DNA from: an uncultured Clostridia bacterium
GTDB lineage: Bacteria; Bacillota; Clostridia; Lachnospirales; Lachnospiraceae
DNA length: 10,105 bases
Assembly: GCA_946623485.1 (NCBI GenBank)
Contig: CAMORF010000049.1
Location: 1-10,105 of the forward strand
Direction of reading: 5' to 3'
How positions within the stretch are numbered: the first letter of the stretch is position 1; each line of letters opens with the position of its first letter. The notes under the pieces are model-generated. The model saw nothing but the letters and a program-made list of their open reading frames with translations. It had not been told where the DNA came from and ran no database searches. The translations under genes were made by a program, and so were the position numbers. Positions 5,291 through 10,105 of the stretch are shown here, piece by piece.

Positions 5291-5758
5291 TTACTCTTCC
5301 GAAGGCAGCACGAATTCGTCCGTGACGACGACTTCCTCGGTCTCCTCTTCCACCGGAGTCGGTATGAATTCGCTCATGTACACCTCTTCCTGCGCGCCGG
5401 CGAGCATGGCCGGGAGGTTATAGATGACTCCATCCTTGTTGTAAGGAAGCTCAAGGCCGATCGTTCCGCCTTGCATTTTCCCATCCTTACTCTTGGCCAG
5501 CTTCACTTCTACCGTAAGCTTCTGGCCCATGACCTCCACCATGCCGCGGTCTTCCGCCTTCAGCCTGGCGACCCGCTGCCCGTCCTTAAGGATCTCAATC
5601 TGATACCATGGTTCATAGGCCGTGCCGTCCGGCGCGGTCAGGCTCTTGTTGTCAAAGTAGACAGTGTGCCCCCGCCCGATGAGAAACATCCATGCGGCCA
5701 GGGCTGCGATCAGGGCAAGCGCGATCAGGCGGAAAATGAATGATCTTTTTTTCTTCAT
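5291..5758 (-). CDS. Small membrane-anchored accessory protein of the ABC importer (DUF6672-like)
   Basis: This 155-residue protein has a short basic N-terminus (MKKKR), one membrane segment (about residues 8-27, uncleaved by appearance) and an outward-facing domain of about 100 residues, mostly predicted beta, with YEPWYQIEILKDG (48-60) and LTVEVKLAKSK (81-91). The C-terminal tail is very acidic (EEETEEVVV and following). From memory it resembles the DUF6672 family, found beside ABC importer genes in Firmicutes and with no known function; I could not check this. Its ATG overlaps the stop of the second permease gene (ATGA at 5755-5758), and AAAGGAGG lies 10 nt upstream, so it is translationally coupled and last in the operon. 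It may be an extra subunit contacting the permease or binding protein at the outer membrane face; this is inference. Confidence 0.75.
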   Translation of the reverse strand: MKKKRSFIFRLIALALIAALAAWMFLIGRGHTVYFDNKSLTAPDGTAYEPWYQIEILKDGQRVARLKAEDRGMVEVMGQKLTVEVKLAKSKDGKMQGGTIGLELPYNKDGVIYNLPAMLAGAQEEVYMSEFIPTPVEEETEEVVVTDEFVLPSEE

Positions 5759-6900
5759 GCTTCATTTTCCTCCTTTTGTCCCTTGTTCTGTTCCCCCTTC
5801 TGTGCCTGGGCAAGCTTCTGCCCCTCCAGACTCTTGCGCTTGCGCTTCTGTGTCTCATACATGACCAGCGCAACCGTGATGACCGCGTAAGAAACAAACA
5901 CACGGAAGTATTCCCCGATCATGGAATCGCCGGTGATCGCCGCGCCTGCCTTGGGTGCCACGATGAACATGGTATGGAACAGGATCACGCCCAGGAATAC
6001 ATTGCCGATCGAAGCCTTGTCCACGGAAGCCCCGCCGACCAGGAGCGCCGCGATGCAGAACATTCCGATCTGGGAATGGGAGCTGTAGGTCGCGATGTTG
6101 CCCATATTCTGCAGGTAGATGACCATGCCGATCCCGGCCAGGACGGTGGAGATGATGATGGAAATGATCCTCGTGCGCTCCACGTTGATTCCGGCGTCCC
6201 TTGCCACCTGCATATCCTGCCCGACCGCGCGCATATCCTGCCCCAGCTTGGTGCGCCGGAACCAGATGATCACCAGGCACAGGACACCGATCACGATGAA
6301 TGTCATGACCGGGATCTTCACGCCCGCGATCGTCAGCGGGATCAGGTTGTCCAGCTTCTGCCTCATGTTCAGAAGGCTAACCGTATTCCGGATGCCGTAT
6401 CCTCTGGGCAGCTTGATCGATCCATGACGGATCGGGATCACGGAGCCCATCAGGTAGAGCACTACCAGCTGATAGACACCATTGATAAAATAACTGATGA
6501 TATAGCTCGTGATCATTTCCCTGCCGCGTGCCATATTCAGGATCTTGCCGCAGAACCACCCCAGCAGGATCGAGAAGGGAACGGAAAAGATCATGGCGAG
6601 CACCATGCCCGGAATCCCGACGATCTGCCAGTCGGAAACCAGGATCAGCGCAATCTCCCCTGCCATGGCGCCCAGCGTCATGCCGAAATTCAGTCCCATG
6701 CCGGCCATGATCGGAATCAGGAGAGAAAGGATCAAGAATACATTTCGCCCCATCCTCGTAACGATCTCATTGATCAGGTAGCTGGGGGACAGCCCCGAGA
6801 TCGGAATGCAGACAGCGCAGATAATCACAAACATGATGGGCACGGAGCTTTGCCGCAGGAAAGCGCCTGCCTTCTCTCTTTTTTTCGCATTCGTATTCAT
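5755..6900 (-). CDS. ABC importer permease 2, RbsC-like (BPD_transp_2 class)
   Basis: This 381-residue membrane protein has about eight to ten hydrophobic segments between residues 19 and 347. Features of the sugar/nucleoside permease family include GLNFGMTLGAMAGEIAL (69-85), a cytoplasmic coupling loop with RTKLGQDMRAVG (216-227) and ARDAGINVERTRI (233-245), and LLVGGASVDKASIGNVFLG (286-304). A basic, Gln/Glu/Lys-rich tail follows residue 350 and seems longer than in usual members. GGAGG lies 7 nt before the start. The start overlaps the first permease stop (ATGA at 6897-6900), and its own stop overlaps the next gene. The first codons (MNTN) share 12 identical bases with those of the first permease. 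It should form the heterodimeric channel with that protein; the solute is unknown. Confidence 0.88.
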   Translation of the reverse strand: MNTNAKKREKAGAFLRQSSVPIMFVIICAVCIPISGLSPSYLINEIVTRMGRNVFLILSLLIPIMAGMGLNFGMTLGAMAGEIALILVSDWQIVGIPGMVLAMIFSVPFSILLGWFCGKILNMARGREMITSYIISYFINGVYQLVVLYLMGSVIPIRHGSIKLPRGYGIRNTVSLLNMRQKLDNLIPLTIAGVKIPVMTFIVIGVLCLVIIWFRRTKLGQDMRAVGQDMQVARDAGINVERTRIISIIISTVLAGIGMVIYLQNMGNIATYSSHSQIGMFCIAALLVGGASVDKASIGNVFLGVILFHTMFIVAPKAGAAITGDSMIGEYFRVFVSYAVITVALVMYETQKRKRKSLEGQKLAQAQKGEQNKGQKEENEA

Positions 6901-7952
6901 GTGGCCGCCTCCGTCTTTCTGGTCAGGGCATAGAGGATCATTCCATTGGAAACAATGATCCGGATGACCTCGCTCATATCCATGTGGATCATATTATTCA
7001 TGACGGTAGGCGTCATGGTAACGATGCCCTGGAAGAGGATCGTTCCGATGATCACATTGGTAATGGTTGCCTTGTTCACGCTTGCCCCTCCGATCAGGAT
7101 CGCGGAGACCGCCGGCAGCGCCATGTAGAAGGGTGCCATGTATAGCTGCACGAACCCGAAGCCCTGCTGATACACCAGGATCCCGATGGCTGCAAGCCAA
7201 GTGGACATGATAACGGAGAGCAGGCGGATACGGTTGACATTGATCCCCGCCGCGCGGGCAAACACCGGATTGGAGCCGACTGCTGTCATAGCGGTTCCTG
7301 TCTTGGTATGGAGAAATGCCCACATCGCCAGCGCGAGTGCCGCGAAGAACAGAATCGTCCCGGTCGGGAACGTAAAGTTCCCGATCTTAATCGCGAGGAA
7401 CTTCGCCAGAACCTGGTTGTAATAGCCCTCCAGGGAAATCGTGGTACGCAATCCCTTTCCGGCAAGACCCCAGACCATGTTTGGACTCTTATACGGCAGC
7501 ACCAGCCACATCATGCACATCAGGGAGACGGACGAGAACCCTACATAGGTCGCGATCATCATCTCTCCGCCCTTGATCCGGTTCAGCAGCCAGCCATATC
7601 CGCTTCCAAGCACAAGAGCAAATGGCGTGGAGATCAGGATTGCCATCACAAAGGAGATGGGGCCGGTGAACCCGAACTCGATGGAAAGGGTCGCGCCCAG
7701 GAGGCCGGAGATAATTCCCAGGGGCAGGCCAAAGTTCAGCCCGCAGCCTGAATGGACCATCGGCACCATCGCAAGCACCAGGACACCGTTCCAGGAAAAC
7801 CTGGAGATAATGTTGGAAATCTGCGTCGGCAAATCTGCTCCGACAAAAGGACACGCGACCAGAAGCAGGAGCAGGAATGCCGTGATGATCAGCCTCGGAA
7901 GGCCAAAACTGTCTATGAATTTCGCGAATCCGCTTTTTTCATTCGTATTCAT
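6897..7952 (-). CDS. ABC importer permease 1, RbsC-like (BPD_transp_2 class)
   Basis: This 351-residue membrane protein is paralogous to the next gene. Equivalent motifs are GLNFGLPLGIISGLLGA (71-87), the coupling loop TKTGTAMTAVGSN (216-228) with ARAAGINVNRIRL (232-244), and LIGGASVNKATITNVIIG (286-303). About eight to ten membrane segments lie between residues 20 and 342. The start has AGGAG 6 nt upstream and lies 13 bp after the ATPase stop, so the genes are one operon. Two different permeases with one fused double ATPase is the usual plan of nucleoside-type importers (YufP/YufQ style) more than ribose-type importers, which use one permease. The nature of the substrate remains inference. 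Confidence 0.88.
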   Translation of the reverse strand: MNTNEKSGFAKFIDSFGLPRLIITAFLLLLLVACPFVGADLPTQISNIISRFSWNGVLVLAMVPMVHSGCGLNFGLPLGIISGLLGATLSIEFGFTGPISFVMAILISTPFALVLGSGYGWLLNRIKGGEMMIATYVGFSSVSLMCMMWLVLPYKSPNMVWGLAGKGLRTTISLEGYYNQVLAKFLAIKIGNFTFPTGTILFFAALALAMWAFLHTKTGTAMTAVGSNPVFARAAGINVNRIRLLSVIMSTWLAAIGILVYQQGFGFVQLYMAPFYMALPAVSAILIGGASVNKATITNVIIGTILFQGIVTMTPTVMNNMIHMDMSEVIRIIVSNGMILYALTRKTEAAT

Positions 7953-7965
7953 CTGTTACTCCTGT

Positions 7966-9564
7966 TCATATTACATTGCTGAGCATCAGCGCGCCAAACG
8001 TCTCCGCAGACTCTGAAGCCGAGAAGATCCCGGTGATCCGTCCCCCGGACACGATGGCGATCCGGTCGCAGGTTTGCCGAAGCTCCTCCAGCTCAGAGGA
8101 GACCATCACGATGGTCACATGGTTTTCCCGGTTGAACTTCTTCAGCGCATCCAGCACCAGGACCTTCGCGACGACATCGATCCCCCGGGTAGGCTCGGAG
8201 ACAAACAGCAGGGAAGGGTTCAGGGCAAATGCTTTTGCCAGACATACCTTCTGCTGGTTTCCGCCGGACAGCTCCCGCGCCTTCTGGCGGGAATCGGTGC
8301 ATTTGATCGCCAGCTCATCAATGTACTTCTGCGTGATTTCCTTGATCGCGGCTTCGTCACGCCATTTCACCAGGCCGCCCAGGTAGCTCTTCAGGAATTT
8401 ATTCTGGATCTGCATCGCGGGGAAGGCGATATTCCACTCCAGAGATTCATCCAGCAAAAGCCCGACGCCTCTGCGGTCCTCGGAGACAAATGCAAAGGAA
8501 GCATCGAGGCATTTTCTCGGAGCGTTGAGCGGGATCTCTTCCCCTTTGAACATAACTTTCCCGCCTGCCTGGTACAGCCCCATGATCCCGTTCGGGATCC
8601 CAAGCTTTCCCTGCCCTGCCAGGCCGCCGATGCCAAGGATCTCGCCTTCCTTCACCTCAAGGGTCACGTCCCGGACCGTCTCTCCCGGCATGTCTACCCA
8701 CAGATGGGAGACGGAAAGGATCGTCTTCGCGCTTGCATGCCGCTCTTCTCCGCCTGCCTGGGGCTTGCTGTTTTCGCTTACCTCCCGGCCAACCATCCAC
8801 TTAGTGATCTGCGGCACATCCGTGTCTTTCGCGGCAACATCCGTCACCAGCTTCCCGTCCCGCATGACACAGACCCGGTCACACACCGACAGGATCTCAT
8901 GAAGCCTGTGGGTAATGAAGATCACCGCGATGCCTCTTTGCGCCATTCCCCGGATCGCGGAAAGCAGCGCGTCTGCCTCCTTCTCCGTCAGCACGGCGGT
9001 GGGCTCATCCAGGATCAGAATCTTCAGATGCTTCTTCGACAGCTCCCTGGCGATCTCCGTGAACTGTTTATGCCCCACCGGCATGTCGCTGATGAGCATC
9101 TTCTGGTCCAGGTTCACCCCCATCAGTTCGATCGCCGCGGCGGCGCGGTCTTCCATCTCTTTCCTGTTCAGCGTATTCAGCCGTTCAGAAAAGATATCGG
9201 ATACCAGGCTTTTCCTGGTCGGCTCCCGGTTCAGCAGAATGTTTTCCGTCGTCGTGAATCCCGGAATCAGGGAGAATTCCTGATGGACCATGCCGATCCC
9301 GGCCGCGATCGCGTCAAAGGGAGAATGAAACTGGACCTTCTCGCCATTGATCATGATCTCGCCTTCATAGCCTCCGGTTTCCCGGATCATGTTGGCGCCG
9401 AACAGGATCCTCATCAGGGTAGACTTTCCCGCGCCGTTTTCGCCGACCAGGCCGATCACCTCGCCCTCATGCAGGGTGAGGTTGATGTCCGTCAGGACCT
9501 GATTCCCGAAGAAATCTTTTTTGATGCCCTGCATCTTCAGCAATGGCGTCTTTTCTTCATTCAT
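7966..9564 (-). CDS. ABC importer double ATP-binding protein, RbsA/MglA-like
   Basis: The protein has 532 residues in two fused ATPase domains. Domain 1 has Walker A GENGAGKST (41-49), Q-loop HQEFSLIPG (94-102), a variant signature MPVGHKQFTE (161-170), Walker B ILILDEPTA (182-190) and H-loop THRLHE (218-223). Domain 2 has a degenerate Walker A GIGGLAGQGK (311-320), a canonical signature LSGGNQQKV (432-440), a Walker B reading LLFVSEPTRGID (452-463, Ser in place of the first Asp), and VSSELEE (488-494) instead of an H-loop His. This pairing of one weak and one good site is normal for the family. The start at 9564 (ATGAATGAA) begins just before the first beta strand. The longer frame from TTG 9624 would run through a hairpin and is unlikely. 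The protein powers the two permeases at the inner membrane face. Confidence 0.9.
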   Translation of the reverse strand: MNEEKTPLLKMQGIKKDFFGNQVLTDINLTLHEGEVIGLVGENGAGKSTLMRILFGANMIRETGGYEGEIMINGEKVQFHSPFDAIAAGIGMVHQEFSLIPGFTTTENILLNREPTRKSLVSDIFSERLNTLNRKEMEDRAAAAIELMGVNLDQKMLISDMPVGHKQFTEIARELSKKHLKILILDEPTAVLTEKEADALLSAIRGMAQRGIAVIFITHRLHEILSVCDRVCVMRDGKLVTDVAAKDTDVPQITKWMVGREVSENSKPQAGGEERHASAKTILSVSHLWVDMPGETVRDVTLEVKEGEILGIGGLAGQGKLGIPNGIMGLYQAGGKVMFKGEEIPLNAPRKCLDASFAFVSEDRRGVGLLLDESLEWNIAFPAMQIQNKFLKSYLGGLVKWRDEAAIKEITQKYIDELAIKCTDSRQKARELSGGNQQKVCLAKAFALNPSLLFVSEPTRGIDVVAKVLVLDALKKFNRENHVTIVMVSSELEELRQTCDRIAIVSGGRITGIFSASESAETFGALMLSNVI

Positions 9565-9592
9565 TTCTCTCAGCCTTATTCTTTCCCCTGTA

Positions 9593-9631
9593 CCAAGATT
9601 TGGGCACCGGTTTCCGGTGCCCAAATCCTGG
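9593..9631 (-). promoter_or_regulatory. Intercistronic hairpin between binding-protein and ATPase genes
   Basis: GATTTGGGCACCGG (9597-9610) and CCGGTGCCCAAATC (9614-9627) form a perfect 14-bp stem with a 3-nt loop. On the minus-strand RNA, CCAG and UUGG extend it to 18 pairs including one G-U. No U-run follows; the next bases are TACAGGGGAAAG. It lies 42 nt after the binding-protein stop and about 30 nt before the ATPase ATG. Such hairpins in importer operons commonly protect the 3' end of the abundant binding-protein message or partly stop transcription, so that less ATPase and permease is made. That role is inferred here. Confidence 0.6.
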
Positions 9632-9673
9632 TTCGGTCAATTCGTTAGCCAGTATATCTGTTTTCCGCCTTCA

Positions 9674-10105
9674 TTACTTTGTAGTGAAATACTTCTCCGG
9701 CACCTTCACTTCCGTGGAGCCCATGTATTTTCCGGGGTTACCCATGATGTAGGTATCCTGGTAGATCAGGAATACGTTGTCCATCTTAACTCCGGTATCC
9801 GCGTTGGTGTAGTTGGATCCGTTCCAGGCAGCGCCGGGGGAGAAGACCTGGTATGCCGCGGAGATATCATCGATATCATCCAGCTCGGACTTACCATCAA
9901 TGACATTCATCGCATGCTGCGCAAGGCCTGCGGAAACGGTGTATCCATAGGAATAAGCCCAGGTACCGAAACGGCCTTCGCCGCCCTTCGCCACGACTGC
10001 TTCTTCAACCTTCGCCAGGATCTTCTCAAAGTCGCCGGCTTCTTCCGTCAGGTCAAGGCCAAGTGCGCCCGGATATCCCATCAGCGGGGACGGAAGGTCA
10101 GCCTC
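9674..10105 (-). CDS. ABC importer substrate-binding protein, C-terminal part (DUF3798-like)
   Basis: Only the last 143 residues are in the window; the frame is open to the right edge with EADLPSPLMGYPGALG. Visible landmarks are GEGRFGTWAYSYGYT, an acidic DDIDDIS run, PGAAWNGSNYTNADTG and LIYQDTYIMG near the C-terminus, which ends YFTTK. Position (first, before ATPase and permeases) and the periplasmic-binding-like WNG/YQD segments point to the extracellular solute-binding lipoprotein of this importer. The sequence does not look like a typical RbsB or BMP/Med-type binding protein. From memory it resembles the DUF3798 family, which has no established ligand to my knowledge. The signal peptide and lipobox would lie beyond the window. 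Confidence 0.75.
   Translation of the reverse strand, partial: EADLPSPLMGYPGALGLDLTEEAGDFEKILAKVEEAVVAKGGEGRFGTWAYSYGYTVSAGLAQHAMNVIDGKSELDDIDDISAAYQVFSPGAAWNGSNYTNADTGVKMDNVFLIYQDTYIMGNPGKYMGSTEVKVPEKYFTTK

Noticed and set aside
5740..6933. Plus-strand open frame of 397 codons opposite the second permease
   Set aside because: Its product is full of DHD/RDR/HDR runs typical of antisense reading of a membrane protein gene, and it overlaps a confident permease.
8074..9648. Long plus-strand open frame (524 codons) opposite the ATPase gene
   Set aside because: It is a shadow of the strongly supported minus-strand ATPase. Its product is rich in His, Gln, Arg and Asp, with no recognisable domain.

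Overview
The window looks like chromosomal DNA of a Gram-positive, clostridia-like bacterium (Bacillota; a gut Lachnospiraceae-type organism is my guess). The reasons are roughly half G+C composition by eye, strong AGGAGG-type ribosome sites, a lone GGDEF enzyme with a short membrane domain, and an ABC importer of a type I associate with anaerobic Firmicutes. No rRNA, tRNA, CRISPR array or transposase gene was seen.

Left part (1-3233): the window opens on a perfect 54-bp palindrome of REP/REPIN type. Three minus-strand genes follow. The first is a prephenate dehydratase homologue with a clear Sec signal peptide, which is unexpected for a cytosolic biosynthetic enzyme. The second is a protein phosphatase of the tyrosine/serine type with the HCxxGKDRTG loop. 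The third is a membrane diguanylate cyclase (GGDEF) whose inhibitory RxxD site is altered. A four-copy 30-bp repeat array lies between the phosphatase and cyclase genes.

Middle (3234-5290): a divergent promoter region holds a sigma-A-like promoter for the cyclase and a 36-bp imperfect repeat. It precedes a plus-strand ArsB/NhaD-type (ion transporter superfamily) permease of unknown substrate. The end of that gene is copied into a 42-bp tandem repeat in which its stop codon has become a sense codon in the later copies. The 427-bp convergent spacer downstream also carries a 20-bp palindrome, a long hairpin, and 17-bp and 14-bp tandem duplications.

Right part (5291-10105): a minus-strand ABC importer operon runs substrate-binding protein (only its C-terminal part is in the window), then double ATPase, permease, permease, and a small membrane-anchored accessory protein. 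The genes are tightly packed, with two ATGA stop/start overlaps. A strong hairpin without a U-tract separates the binding-protein gene from the ATPase gene and may set unequal expression. The permeases and ATPase belong to the RbsA/RbsC-like class (sugars, nucleosides and similar solutes). The binding protein does not look like the usual sugar-binding type and, from memory, resembles DUF3798; the ligand is unknown.

The most interesting items are the exported prephenate dehydratase, the importer with its unfamiliar binding protein and accessory subunit, and the concentration of short tandem repeats in nearly every longer intergenic gap.
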